From GCA-2737725 sp965229355 (GTDB lineage: Bacteria; Pseudomonadota; Alphaproteobacteria; Rhodospirillales; Rhodospirillaceae), in the NCBI GenBank assembly GCA_965229355.1, contig OZ245869.1, forward strand, positions 2,604,001-2,668,000: a DNA stretch of 64,000 nucleotides, written 5' to 3'. Under the pieces are notes generated by a model, which had not been told where the DNA came from, ran no database searches, and was given only the letters and a program-made list of their open reading frames with translations. Of the stretch, positions 41,571 to 51,041 are shown piece after piece (the first letter of the stretch is position 1; the number at the start of each line of letters is the position of its first letter). The translations under genes and the position numbers were made by a program.

Positions 41571-42248
41571 GTGAGTGATGATATTCCGATTCTTTTTTCC
41601 GACGATTCACCTGCTCCTTCGGCCGTGTTTTTGTCGGCCACAGGTGTGGCACAGATGCAGCAATATGCAGTGTCTGGATGGCGCGTTCATGCGGCGTCAG
41701 GCTTTCAAGCCACGCAGTCGATAGATTTGGCGCAAGTGCCAGCCACAACGTCCGATGACGGAACCATCGGCCAGCCCACGTTGTTGTCATGCGAGGGGCC
41801 ATTTTGGGCGCCACAAGACCTCACAAAACTTCAGAACTTAGTGAAAGTGAAGCGGTGGCAGCCACGGATCGTGAAGGTGAACTATGCCTTTTACGATATC
41901 GATCCCGTGCAAGTGCAAACTGTTGTGAGTGAATTTGCATCACTCGGTTACTTTATTCTTGGGGCTCATTGGCGCGATGACAACACGATGCGCATTCGGT
42001 CTCTTAATCGTATTGATCGCCTGGATGCCTTCCAGCCACCGGAGTGGAGCAGGCTGAATATTATCGCGTGTGCTGAAGAGCGCCTGGCTTTGATGATGAT
42101 GCGCATTGGGCGATTGCATGCCGGACAAGAGCAGCGCATTGCGCAACTCCGTATCAGTGAAGCGGTTCGCAATGATCATATTGCACGGCTTGAATCAGCT
42201 TTAATCAAAAGCCAGTCGTCGCCGCATTTTACGGTTGAGAAGCCCTAA
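41571..42248 (+). CDS. Conserved-looking hypothetical protein
   Basis: A 225-residue soluble protein I do not recognise. It starts with GTG and AAGGAA at 7 nt. The middle (VKVNYAFYDIDPVQVQTVVSEFASLGYFILGAHWRDDNTMRIRSLNRIDRL, 103-153) looks alpha/beta, with a helical, charged C-terminus (about 165-215). It follows the GT9-like gene by 43 bp and its last 20 bp overlap the end of the convergent GT41-like gene. A modification enzyme linked to glycosylation would fit, but no motif supports it. Confidence 0.6.
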   Translation: MSDDIPILFSDDSPAPSAVFLSATGVAQMQQYAVSGWRVHAASGFQATQSIDLAQVPATTSDDGTIGQPTLLSCEGPFWAPQDLTKLQNLVKVKRWQPRIVKVNYAFYDIDPVQVQTVVSEFASLGYFILGAHWRDDNTMRIRSLNRIDRLDAFQPPEWSRLNIIACAEERLALMMMRIGRLHAGQEQRIAQLRISEAVRNDHIARLESALIKSQSSPHFTVEKP

Positions 42249-43989
42249 GCTTATCGGCCAGAGCACGCGCGAGAAATTCGCCAACGGCTGCCCCGATGGG
42301 GGTCGCGAAATTTTGCTGATCAGCAACATCCAGAATGGCTTCTGTCATTTCTCGCCGTAAGCTGCCGTCATTTAACAGGCGGGTTGCAAGCGTGACGTAA
42401 TCATCAACACTTCGCGTCACCAATACATCCAGGCCGACTTCACGCAACATCGCCGAGCTTTGTTTGCAGCGCGCGAATTTCCCTTCTTTCACGATTGGCG
42501 GGCAACCGGCCATGAGCGGATCTGTAATTGAGACTGCGCCCGAATATGGAAAGCTGTCCAAATACAAATCGGCCATTTGCAAAATTGAAAGAATAGGCCC
42601 GCGATTAGGTTGTGCTTCAATCACATGGAGGCGTTCAACGCCAATGCCACGTTCTGCGAACTGCGCTTGAATGAAGCGGAGAAACCCATCTTTAAAGGGG
42701 TAGTGCGTGGTCCAATTTGGGTTGAATGGGTAGAGCAGAAGGTGGGCATTCTCCGTTTTCTCCATGATGCGTGCCCAAGCGTCGACTAAATCTGGACCGA
42801 TCTTGAAGAAATTGGCGCCTGACACCAACAATAGAGCGGCGTATGGGACACCGAGTTGTTCACGGGTTAAGGGAAGCGGTTCAGGAGGCTCGCCTGCAAA
42901 AATATAGTGATTTGTAGATCCTGGAATCAGGAGCAATTGCTCGGTGTACTCTTTTTCTGCTTCAGGAGCCTCGTTCAACTCGCCATTGATAAATGCATCA
43001 ACGGTCGCAAAGCCGGTTGTAAGCGGGCAGCTGTGCATCGCGACCTGCAAGTGTGCGAGACGCTGGGCCATTAATAAGGTCCAGGGAAATTTGCAGGTGT
43101 TCGTAAGATTTGCGCCACACAGCAAAATATCTAATCGTTCAGCCACAATGGCATCGGCGCTTGCCGCAATGTCCGACACGGGTAATGAAACGAAATCATC
43201 CGCAACGTCGGCAAAGTTTGCGCTGATGGATGTTGCCGCCTCATCTGGTACGAATGCGATGATGTGAAAGACCTTACGGTCCAACCCCAAAAGGTGGCTG
43301 CGCAAAGCCGCGGTTTCACTGGCAGCGCCAGGACATAGTAAGCCAAGACGAATAATCGGGTCATCTTCTGGACGTGGCGGCAAAATCACGTCTCGATCAA
43401 TGTTTTTGATCTGTAGGTAGGCGCGGATTAGCTCGGCGCGCTGAATTGCAAGCGTTTTGAGCGAAATGTCTTCGCCATACACCGACGTTAATGTGAAGCC
43501 ATCAACGAAGCCTTCCAGAAGTGCTTCTTTAAAATCCTGTTCTTCGATGACTTTCACTGTTTTGTGAATGTCGCGAACGGTCGCTTCAAGGTGCGCGAGA
43601 GAACGCTTGCGCATTCCATCTCGTGTAAAGAAGGTGGGAACAGACAACAGCAACTTCACCACAGTCGTCAGAAGCGGCGTTGGAACATCGATCAGTTCAA
43701 AGGCCCGTTCGATAGATTGAGGAAAGCTAAATAAACTTAAGCCTAAATAAGCGCCGACTTTGCGACCAACATCATGCTCGACGCTAAGGACGCGATGGCA
43801 GCGTTCCGCGACGGCTTGCTCGGCTTTGCTCAGGGCAAGATGACGTACGCCTGAGTTCACCATTGTCAAAATGGCGTCGCCGGACGGATTCCGGCAGAGT
43901 GCAGTTAAACGTTCGACCCGGCCTTCAAGGCAAACTTCGGCCAAGTTCAAACGCAATTCACGGAGCTTACGTTCTGATTGTGAATCCAT
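42229..43989 (-). CDS. GT41-like glycosyltransferase without TPRs
   Basis: A 586-residue protein. The C-terminal part (about 210-570) has the O-GlcNAc transferase-like layout: an IRLGLLCPGAASETAALRSHLL segment, DILLCGANLTNT, a nucleotide-sugar region and DLYLDSFPYSGAVSITDPLMAGCPPIVKEGKFARCKQSSAMLREVGL, with the LDxFPYxG motif of GT41. The N-terminal 200 residues are helical but not recognisable TPRs. The WMGVPVVT stretch of GT41 is replaced by LMAGCPPIV, so it is a divergent member. It lies 47 bp downstream of waaA in the same direction. Target unknown. Confidence 0.72.
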   Translation of the reverse strand: MDSQSERKLRELRLNLAEVCLEGRVERLTALCRNPSGDAILTMVNSGVRHLALSKAEQAVAERCHRVLSVEHDVGRKVGAYLGLSLFSFPQSIERAFELIDVPTPLLTTVVKLLLSVPTFFTRDGMRKRSLAHLEATVRDIHKTVKVIEEQDFKEALLEGFVDGFTLTSVYGEDISLKTLAIQRAELIRAYLQIKNIDRDVILPPRPEDDPIIRLGLLCPGAASETAALRSHLLGLDRKVFHIIAFVPDEAATSISANFADVADDFVSLPVSDIAASADAIVAERLDILLCGANLTNTCKFPWTLLMAQRLAHLQVAMHSCPLTTGFATVDAFINGELNEAPEAEKEYTEQLLLIPGSTNHYIFAGEPPEPLPLTREQLGVPYAALLLVSGANFFKIGPDLVDAWARIMEKTENAHLLLYPFNPNWTTHYPFKDGFLRFIQAQFAERGIGVERLHVIEAQPNRGPILSILQMADLYLDSFPYSGAVSITDPLMAGCPPIVKEGKFARCKQSSAMLREVGLDVLVTRSVDDYVTLATRLLNDGSLRREMTEAILDVADQQNFATPIGAAVGEFLARALADKLRASQP

Positions 43990-44036
43990 AACTCAATATA
44001 CGGCGCAAGGTGAGAACGGCAGCCAACCTACAGGAT

Positions 44037-45308
44037 TCAAGCCCGTTCGAGATAGGGGGCAAGAATCTCAAGTGTTCGGTTTAACGCATTTGCGTTTTCC
44101 GCAACATGCTGTTGGCCGGCAATGCCCATTTGGGCCGTTCGATGAGGGGCGGAAAGAAGGCCGTTAATGGTGGCACCAAGATTATGCGCAGATGCGAGCC
44201 TTATAGCGGCGCCATGTGCTTCTAAAGCGGCGGCCAATTCAGTGAAGTTTGACATGTCAGGTCCCCAAACCAATGCGACACCAAGTTGCGCTGGCTCTGC
44301 TGGATTCTGGCCACCTCCAACGGCAAATGATTTTCCCACCAAACAGATTGGTGCGAGGCGATAGAACAAGCCGAGTTCGCCCATCGTATCTGCAATGTAG
44401 ACATCGGTTGTTTGCTCAAGCGCCTCATTTTTGCTGCGAAGCGCTACGTTTAAGCCCAGTTGGCGTATATTTGTTGCCATCTCGGCTCCTCGCGTAGGGT
44501 GACGAGGGACAACATACAATAGGGCCGTTGGGTGCTGAACTTTCACATCAAGATGGGCGCGTGCGACAATCTCATCCTCACCGGGATGAATGCTGCTTGC
44601 ACACCAGCTGGGGCGGCCAGCGGTCCGCGCCTTAAAGTGTTCGAGTTCTGATGGGGCGTAAGGTAGTGGCACTTGCGCAAGTTTGAGGTTGCCTGTGTGT
44701 AAAACATGCTTTGCGCCAAGTTTCTCGAAGTGTGTGCGATCAATCTCAGACTGTGCGCATACCAAGCTAAATGTCTCGAACACGCTGTGCATAAAGCTTG
44801 GGAAAATGCTCCAGGTATCAAATGCTTTGGCAGACATCCGCGCATTGATTTGAATAATGGGAACCCTTCGCTTGTCCAACGTTACCAAAGTGTTTGGCCA
44901 TACTTCTGAATCGACTCTTAAGGCCAAATTGGGGCGCCAGTGATCTATGAATCTTTCGATCCACTCAGCATGATCGAGCGGTGCAAATTGATGAATGACA
45001 TTCGGCAGAGTGCGCGTGCTGATCAACTGTGCGGCCGTAACCGTTCCAGTCGTGAGTAAAACGAAAAAGCCGCGATCGGTTAAAGCGGTTACGAGTGGCA
45101 AAACTGAAGTTGTCTCGCCGACACTCGCGGCGTGAAGCCAGATGAGCTTACCTGCCGGGCGTGTAGCCTGGGTTTGGCCAAACCGTTCACGCCAGCGATT
45201 GGCATCTTCTTTGCCGCGCTTTACGCGTGACTGAAGCCACGCTGGCAATGCTGGCGCAGCCATGCGCGTAAGAAGGCGATATAAATCTAAAACGATCGAA
45301 GACGGCAT
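44037..45308 (-). CDS. waaA: 3-deoxy-D-manno-octulosonic acid (Kdo) transferase
   Basis: Transfers Kdo from CMP-Kdo to lipid A precursor at the inner membrane. A 423-residue GT-B enzyme. Family segments: RWRERFGQTQATRPAGKLIWLHAASVGETTSVLPLV, FAPLDHAEWIERFIDHWRPNLALRVDSEVWPN (positions 107-138), SSIHPGEDEIVARAH, YVVPRHPTRGAEM and VGKSFAVGGGQNPAEPAQLG. It lies between a 93-residue gene and the GT41-like gene, same strand. Its presence in the glycosylation stretch may be accidental. Confidence 0.93.
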   Translation of the reverse strand: MPSSIVLDLYRLLTRMAAPALPAWLQSRVKRGKEDANRWRERFGQTQATRPAGKLIWLHAASVGETTSVLPLVTALTDRGFFVLLTTGTVTAAQLISTRTLPNVIHQFAPLDHAEWIERFIDHWRPNLALRVDSEVWPNTLVTLDKRRVPIIQINARMSAKAFDTWSIFPSFMHSVFETFSLVCAQSEIDRTHFEKLGAKHVLHTGNLKLAQVPLPYAPSELEHFKARTAGRPSWCASSIHPGEDEIVARAHLDVKVQHPTALLYVVPRHPTRGAEMATNIRQLGLNVALRSKNEALEQTTDVYIADTMGELGLFYRLAPICLVGKSFAVGGGQNPAEPAQLGVALVWGPDMSNFTELAAALEAHGAAIRLASAHNLGATINGLLSAPHRTAQMGIAGQQHVAENANALNRTLEILAPYLERA

Positions 45309-45369
45309 AGGTGAATCCTATGCCGTGTTACGTATATTTGGAAGGCAAGTCAGGATAAGTGTTGAGCCG

Positions 45370-45651
45370 TTAGTAACGTGTCGTGATCATGTCCACGATG
45401 GCATTTGCTTTCGGCGTTGCATCGTCGCCTGTTTGGGCGGCAATCCAGGCTTTAGCTTCGGCCGGATCGACTGGGTTTTTCTTCAGCAAGATCGCCAATA
45501 TGGCTTGGGTGGCGAAAACGTTCGCAGCCAGATCGTCAATGGCGCCTAACACGTTGTCCAAATGGGCATTGGTCGTGCGGCCCATTTTTTCCAGATCGTC
45601 GGACACTTTGCCCAGAAGACCTTGAAGTTGGCTCATCATGAAATCTGACAT
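45370..45651 (-). CDS. Small conserved-looking hypothetical protein
   Basis: A 93-residue protein, largely helical (LLGKVSDDLEKMGRTTNAHLDNVLGAIDDLAANVFATQAILAILLKKNPVDPAEAKAWI, residues 12-70). The ATG at 45651 has AGGAAGAG at a suitable distance; an in-frame start 17 codons earlier is less likely. No function can be assigned. It is 61 bp upstream of waaA on the same strand and likely co-transcribed with it. Confidence 0.65.
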   Translation of the reverse strand: MSDFMMSQLQGLLGKVSDDLEKMGRTTNAHLDNVLGAIDDLAANVFATQAILAILLKKNPVDPAEAKAWIAAQTGDDATPKANAIVDMITTRY

Positions 45652-45830
45652 GGACTCTTCCTTCCCTGCCGCTTTGGCAGTACCCCATTCTTCGCTGTGC
45701 AAGATGAACTAATCGACCAAGCCGTCTACAGTTTAGCCCTTGCCTCTTGAGCCTTGTGCTGAAACTTTATGCTTGGCGCAAGGCTACCCCAACACCTACG
45801 GATGATTAGTAAAGAACACTTTAAAACGCC

Positions 45831-47006
45831 ATGGGAACAGTACGAAAACTTGGAATTGCGTGGCAGGTAGGGGTTCCCAGCGGCTGGGGAACCTATGGCG
45901 TTAACCTTGCTTTAGAACTTTCAGCGCGCGGCATAGAGCCTGCGTTGTTTTTTAAAGCTCCGGATTTAGCCAATACGCCACTCGAGATGGGGCCGTTGGG
46001 TAAAGCGATTGCGCAGCAACCCGTAAACATGGCGGCTTTTAAGAGCCAATCTGGCCAATTTGATTATCCCATGCTTCATGCCTTGGGGGACAGGCTGGTG
46101 TTGCCACCATTTATACAGTCGCTTCGTGGTGTGCCCGATATCGGTGTCGTTTTCTTTGAAACAGCCGTCATTCCTGCGGAAAATATTGTCGCAGCCAAGC
46201 GATTTGGGGTGATTATTGCGGGTTCGTCTTGGAATGCCGACGTTCTGAGGGCGCATGGCCTTCCTGCGGTACGTAATTGTCCTCAGGGCGTCGATCTGAA
46301 CTTATTTAGTCCTGCGCCTAAGTCAGATCGGTTCGGTGACAGGTTTGTTGTCTTCTCTGGTGGAAAGTTAGAGTACCGCAAGGGGCAAGACTTAGTGATA
46401 GCTGCATTTCAGCGGTTTCAAACCAAATACCCTGACGCACTATTAGTCACGGCCTGGCATAGCCCATGGCCTCAGGCTGCAAGAAACATGTCGATGTCCA
46501 TGCATTTAAAAAGCCAGCCAGTCGTTGGGGCAGATAATCGACTTGATATTAAGGGGTGGGCTGTTGGGAATGGCATCCCAGAGGACGCTATTGTTGACAT
46601 AGGGCCCCTTCAGAACACCGACACCCCGAATGTCTTGCGCGGCGTTGATGTGGCCTTGTTTCCTAATCGTTGTGAAGGCGGCACAAACCTTGTTGCAATG
46701 GAATGTATGGCGGCGGGCATTCCGGCAATTTTATCACGCAATACCGGTCACCTTGATTTAATACAGTCTGACAATTGCTATTCACTCGATTTGCAGATTC
46801 CCATTGGTGCTGTAACTGGCCGAAAAGAATTAGATGGTTGGGGGGAGTCGTCGATTGATGAAATCGTGATGCGATTGGAACAGGCTTATGCTGATCGTGA
46901 AGATCGATTATGTCGTGGCGTTGCTGCCGCCGCCTTCATGAAGCAGTGGAATTGGGCTGCGCAAACGACACGTTTTTTGCAAGCAATTGAAGAATTTACG
47001 CCTTGA
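45831..47006 (+). CDS. Glycosyltransferase family 4-like
   Basis: A 391-residue GT-B enzyme. N-terminal Rossmann domain: WQVGVPSGWGTYGVNLALELSARG. C-terminal nucleotide-sugar domain: FVVFSGGKLEYRKGQDLVIAAFQRFQ, DVALFPNRCEGGTNLVAMECMAAGIPAILSRNTGHLDLI, where the E-G-G-x-N-L-V-x-M-E motif is the GT4 donor site. Donor and acceptor unknown. Its last 11 bp overlap the end of the convergent TPR-GT41 gene. It may build the glycan that the TPR enzymes attach. Confidence 0.85.
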   Translation: MGTVRKLGIAWQVGVPSGWGTYGVNLALELSARGIEPALFFKAPDLANTPLEMGPLGKAIAQQPVNMAAFKSQSGQFDYPMLHALGDRLVLPPFIQSLRGVPDIGVVFFETAVIPAENIVAAKRFGVIIAGSSWNADVLRAHGLPAVRNCPQGVDLNLFSPAPKSDRFGDRFVVFSGGKLEYRKGQDLVIAAFQRFQTKYPDALLVTAWHSPWPQAARNMSMSMHLKSQPVVGADNRLDIKGWAVGNGIPEDAIVDIGPLQNTDTPNVLRGVDVALFPNRCEGGTNLVAMECMAAGIPAILSRNTGHLDLIQSDNCYSLDLQIPIGAVTGRKELDGWGESSIDEIVMRLEQAYADREDRLCRGVAAAAFMKQWNWAAQTTRFLQAIEEFTP

Positions 47007-48969
47007 TGGCGCAATAGCCTTCCCAAGCCCGGCGCATTGCATTTGTAAAAGAAGCTCCAAAGCGCGCTGCATTCATAACTGGCGAAGCCAGCATTCGCTG
47101 ACGTAGCGATGATCGCAGTGAGGCAAGCGCGTTGATGTCGTGCGCTTTAGAGATCGCAAGTCTCTCAAAACTAGCGCGATCTGGGGCGACAAAGTCAGTA
47201 AGCTCCGCATTGCTTAAATAGCTCGTCGCGTGTCGCCCGGCAAAAGTCTGTCCTGAAAAAGTAATAACGGGAACGCCCATCCATAAAGCTTCACAAGTCG
47301 TTAGCCCGCCAGAGTATGGGAACGTATCCAGTGCAATGTCGATTTGATGATAATGCTTTAGGAAATCTAGATGTGGAGCATAACCGTGAATGGCGACGCG
47401 GCTTTCTTCGATGCCGTGGCCGGCAAAGAGCTTTAATAACCTTGTGGTCACATCAGTATCATCCAGCCCACGAAAGGCGAGAATAATGCGGCTCTTCGGC
47501 ACGCCATTCATGATATTGGCGAAGCTACCGATCACATCTGGCGAAAGTTTGTTTGCATTATTCAAACTGCCAAACGTGATGTGCCCATTTTTGAGCCCTG
47601 GTAATGAGGCAACATCATCTGTGATGACTGAAGCGTCATAGCAGGTGTAGCCGTCATCTAAGCGTAAAATTTTCTCTGGCCCGGTGATGACAAAGTCTTC
47701 GGGTACGTGCCATCGATCTGCGATGATGTGATCCATCGTCGGTAACCCAGTCGAGCCGACATACCCTAGCCATGTCATTTGAATTGGGGCTGGTTTGCGC
47801 CCAAAAACAGCGAGGCGATGCCCAGCTGTATGCCCATTCATATCGACAAGAATGTCAATTTTTGAGTCAACTATCGCATCGGCCAGTGCAGCGTCAGATA
47901 AAGCCTCAATGCATCGCCATTCTGTAGTCGTTGCAATCCGTTTTGAGATTGAGTCTTCGCGAGCTGCGCTACGATTACTAAAAACAGTCGCTTTGATTTT
48001 GCTGCGGTCTAAATTCTCAAACAAGCTGACGCTGAGGAAACCACAAGGATGATAGCCAAGGTCTGCAGATACAAAGCCAACGTTCAACGGGCGCGATGGA
48101 TTAAGATCGGTAATGCGGTGGCGTGGTGCGGTAAAAATATCATTATGGCGTCCCACCCAATGTCTGTGGGCTGTCGCTAAAGCCGCGTCTGTTATTCCGG
48201 GGAGATACTGTAGGCAGCAAAGAATATTGCTGCTCTTTTGTATTGATGTAGGGTCGAGGGCTTCGGCACGTTCAAATGATGCCAGCGCTTCATCTGATCG
48301 CGCGCTGTCGCTTAAAATATTTCCAAGCGCATTGTGAGCTTTTGAATTTCCCGGGTCGAGTTCAATAACCTTGCGAATATGTTCTTCGGCTTTTCCAAGC
48401 TTCATTTGATCGCGATAGGCATTGGCGAGATTATAGCGCGCTTCAATGTAGTTGGGATTCTGATTAACAGCTTTCTCAAAACATGCTGTCGCGTCAGTTA
48501 AGTTGTTTATATCTCGGTACACGATACCAAGATTGCTCCATGCCTCGGGGTATACAGCCTGCAGCTTTACGGCTGCTTGATACGCGGTGACTGCTTCGTC
48601 ATAATTCTTCTGTGCGGCAAGTATATTGCCTAAGTTAAAGCGATAAACAGCAGCGTCGGGTTTGAGAAGTACAGCTTTGCGCAAGGCTGTTTCCGCGTCT
48701 GAGTTCCGGTTTGCTGCACTCAGCATTGAGCCAAGATTGCTATAAGCATCCGAGAAAGATGGTCGGGCGTTGACTGCGCGCTGTACCAGATTGATCGCGT
48801 TGTCTGTGTCGCCCGATTGGAAAGCTATAATGCCAAGGAGATGCAGCGCATCTGCTTGTGTCGGATCTGAGGCGAGTGCCTTGCGAAGGGCGGCTATCGC
48901 CGACGCTGCGTCGCCACTGCGGAGAAAGCCTAAAGCCTCTTCAATGTAGCTTTCAGCGCGAGAGGTCAT
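46996..48969 (-). CDS. TPR-GT41 O-GlcNAc transferase-like protein
   Basis: A 657-residue protein. TPRs occupy about 1-245 (at least six; AYSNLGSMLSAANRNSDAETALRKAV, RYNLANAYRDQMKLGKAEEHIRKVI). The GT41 domain (about 265-657) has NVGFVSADLGYHPCGFLSVSLFENLD, DMNGHTAGHRLAVFGRKPAPIQMTWLGYVGSTGLPTMDHIIAD (conserved GHT), and DIALDTFPYSGGLTTCEALWMGVPVITFSG. This is the bacterial OGT/SPINDLY plan, transferring a sugar to Ser/Thr of proteins. Start overlaps the 48966 gene by 4 bp, so it is third in a coupled three-gene unit. Confidence 0.9.
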   Translation of the reverse strand: MTSRAESYIEEALGFLRSGDAASAIAALRKALASDPTQADALHLLGIIAFQSGDTDNAINLVQRAVNARPSFSDAYSNLGSMLSAANRNSDAETALRKAVLLKPDAAVYRFNLGNILAAQKNYDEAVTAYQAAVKLQAVYPEAWSNLGIVYRDINNLTDATACFEKAVNQNPNYIEARYNLANAYRDQMKLGKAEEHIRKVIELDPGNSKAHNALGNILSDSARSDEALASFERAEALDPTSIQKSSNILCCLQYLPGITDAALATAHRHWVGRHNDIFTAPRHRITDLNPSRPLNVGFVSADLGYHPCGFLSVSLFENLDRSKIKATVFSNRSAAREDSISKRIATTTEWRCIEALSDAALADAIVDSKIDILVDMNGHTAGHRLAVFGRKPAPIQMTWLGYVGSTGLPTMDHIIADRWHVPEDFVITGPEKILRLDDGYTCYDASVITDDVASLPGLKNGHITFGSLNNANKLSPDVIGSFANIMNGVPKSRIILAFRGLDDTDVTTRLLKLFAGHGIEESRVAIHGYAPHLDFLKHYHQIDIALDTFPYSGGLTTCEALWMGVPVITFSGQTFAGRHATSYLSNAELTDFVAPDRASFERLAISKAHDINALASLRSSLRQRMLASPVMNAARFGASFTNAMRRAWEGYCAIKA

Positions 48970-49850
48970 TGTGCGCCTGGCACTGCTACCGGCTGCGCTT
49001 TGGATTTGATGTGGTGAACAATCACTTCCTGAATGCGATCATAGAATGATGCAAGTGTTTCCATGCTCGCTTCGTTGCCTTGAGACGAGGTCGCGCGTTG
49101 AAAGATGTCGTTGTAGCTGTGCTGCAAAATATCAGACACGATTTCAAGGGCTGGCGTTGGCATGGTGCTGCGTTCGTGGTCCAGCACTTTCATCATGTCG
49201 CTGACGAGGGCGTGAAAAAAAACGTACACGGATTTATCCCAGCGTGTCGGGTGATCAACGTGCAAGGCTACGGGCGAGGCTAACGTTTTAAGAGGTTCGC
49301 CTTGTAACAACGTCATCAGTGGCAGCCAGTAATCCCAGAAAGGCATGCCAATACAAAATATGCTGTCGGGAATTTTGAAGGCAGTCGCGCGATGCATAAA
49401 AACACCATCGTAACCGACAGAGTATTTTTCGGTACCTGTCGGCTCGAAAGAGTTGCAAGACTTTATATCGGGTAGGTCTACACGCGCTAACATGACCACA
49501 GCCGTTGAGGCTGTTTCGCCAATGGTTTGTTTTAAATCTGTCAGGTCTCGCAAAATGATATCTGCATTTATGACACCAATAACTGGGGCGTCTGGAGCAT
49601 TATTTTGCGCGGCATCAAATAGATCTTTAATGAAGGGAAGGGGCTTCCCTGCGATTTTTTCTGCTGTTTTCTTTGCCGTAGTAACGTTTAGCTGCGGATG
49701 TTCTGCTTTTACGCGTTCAACTTCATGTGCGGCATTCACAGAGACCACTTTTAAGCCGAGCTTTGCCCATGACGTTAGGGCCTTCGCCTGAAGTTCAATA
49801 TCACGCCCTGGCACAACGCTTGTCGCAACTGAGATCGAGGGGGTTGTCAC
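48966..49850 (-). CDS. Predicted GT-A-fold glycosyltransferase-like protein
   Basis: A 294-residue protein with a GT-A-like N-terminal half: ISVATSVVPGRDIELQAKALTSWAKLGLKVVSVNA, then VIGVINADIILRDL, whose NAD could stand in for the DxD metal site. Later segments (YDGVFMHRATAFKIPDSIFCIGMPFWDYWLPLMTLL, VALHVDHPTRWDKSVY) look like the acceptor half. I do not recognise a named family. It overlaps both neighbours by 4 bp (ATGA type), placing it in one operon with the GT8-like gene upstream and the TPR-GT41 gene downstream. Function is inferred from context. Confidence 0.65.
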   Translation of the reverse strand: MTTPSISVATSVVPGRDIELQAKALTSWAKLGLKVVSVNAAHEVERVKAEHPQLNVTTAKKTAEKIAGKPLPFIKDLFDAAQNNAPDAPVIGVINADIILRDLTDLKQTIGETASTAVVMLARVDLPDIKSCNSFEPTGTEKYSVGYDGVFMHRATAFKIPDSIFCIGMPFWDYWLPLMTLLQGEPLKTLASPVALHVDHPTRWDKSVYVFFHALVSDMMKVLDHERSTMPTPALEIVSDILQHSYNDIFQRATSSQGNEASMETLASFYDRIQEVIVHHIKSKAQPVAVPGAQ

Positions 49851-50746
49851 GGGCTAACACCGTCTTGATGTTGTGTTGCTGTAAGGACAACGGGTTGGAA
49901 ATGGGCCCGATTCATTGTTGAAAGGCCATGGTCCGTTCGAAGTCGATCAGCTAGCGTAAAATAAACGTCCATTGGGGCAAGGCCACAGAAGTGACCAAAT
50001 GCACCTGCCCAAACGTCATGCTTCCCATTCGCGAGTTGCTTAATCACCTGCACTTCGCCGATATCCAAATCGAAAATGCCATCAACGATATTCGGTGTTG
50101 TGACTTGAAGCCGTAATGATGTTGGTGATTCGTGCGGCGCAATTCCAGCTAATGCCAGCGCTACTGCGAAGAAAGGCTCGTCAGCGTATTCACCTTCATG
50201 TTTGTACTTGTAACTCACGGCGTCGCGTTGAGGGCCCCGATATAGGTCAAGAACGCGTTCGAAGATCAGCTTCGTTTCTGCGCAGCGCTCAAAGTACATC
50301 ACGCCAGCATTAAAGACGGACAGATATGGGATGTTGAATTGCGCGCACAGCTTAGCCGCGTCTTTTTGGCCCAGCGAGCAGGCGAAGGCTGCGCCTGCGC
50401 TCTGGCGATGCCCTTCAACAGCGAAGGGGAGGCCTGCAAATTTGCGCCAAAAAAATTCGATGCGCGAATTGAACAGAATGCAGTCAGCGTCGACATACAT
50501 GCTTCTGTCATAAGGCGTGAGATCGAACAGGCGCGCTTTGTTCATCGCTCCGCGAATAGTTGCATCATCATCGGCAACGATGATGTGATCAAAAATAGCA
50601 ACGTATGCATTCGGAACTTGAATGGCTTTATTCACGACGACACTAATAGGCCGCGTATCAAGGCGCTTGATCGACAATGCTAAGTTTGCAGCAAGGTCGA
50701 GATAGCGCTGATCGTCCAGGGCAATGGCGATGTAGCCCTCTGTCAC
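49847..50746 (-). CDS. GT8-like glycosyltransferase
   Basis: A 299-residue protein of GT-A type. It has GYIAIALDDQRYLDLAANLALSIKRL, KARLFDLTPYDRSMYVDADCILF (DAD, the DxD metal-binding motif) and SVFNAGVMYF, as in GT8 enzymes. Donor sugar unknown. First of a three-gene unit linked by 4-bp overlaps, divergent from the first flagellin gene across a 295-bp region. Confidence 0.75.
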   Translation of the reverse strand: MTEGYIAIALDDQRYLDLAANLALSIKRLDTRPISVVVNKAIQVPNAYVAIFDHIIVADDDATIRGAMNKARLFDLTPYDRSMYVDADCILFNSRIEFFWRKFAGLPFAVEGHRQSAGAAFACSLGQKDAAKLCAQFNIPYLSVFNAGVMYFERCAETKLIFERVLDLYRGPQRDAVSYKYKHEGEYADEPFFAVALALAGIAPHESPTSLRLQVTTPNIVDGIFDLDIGEVQVIKQLANGKHDVWAGAFGHFCGLAPMDVYFTLADRLRTDHGLSTMNRAHFQPVVLTATQHQDGVSP

Positions 50747-50831
50747 AACTGCCTCATCATTTTTGATTCGAAGCTGCTTTTTATTCCCAAAGCATCACTG
50801 GGCTCTCTCCAGCAAGCTTGTCGATCTTTTA

Positions 50832-50896
50832 GGTTAAAATTGTTAACCCATTGAAAAATATGATATTAACCAATTACCAAAGGGTTAATATTAACC
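50832..50896. promoter_or_regulatory. Cluster of GGTTAA/TTAACC half-sites upstream of flagellin 1
   Basis: GGTTAA-N5-TTAACC (50832-50848), TTAACC (50866-50871) and the perfect palindrome GGTTAATATTAACC (50883-50896) place five half-sites in 65 bp, in AT-rich DNA about 90 bp upstream of the -24/-12 promoter. That is enhancer distance for a regulator such as FlbD, or CtrA-like half-sites (TTAAC). It may also serve the divergent glycosyltransferase unit. Confidence 0.55.
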
Positions 50897-50981
50897 TTTA
50901 GATTGTGGCGGACCCCTTTGACATCCACGATATCCACAGCTATAAATAGCTCCAGCTCAGGAAAGTTCATTCGACAGAAGT

Positions 50982-50997
50982 CGGTGGTTTTCTTGCG
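50982..50997 (+). promoter_or_regulatory. Sigma-54 promoter of flagellin 1
   Basis: CGGTGGTTTTCTTGCG has GG and GC exactly 10 bp apart, with a good TTGC -12 box and a partial -24 box. The predicted transcript start is about 34 bp before the ATG. Confidence 0.6.
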
Positions 50998-51041
50998 CGA
51001 CAGAAATGTCATGACATCGTCCTAGAAAAGGAACTGCATAA

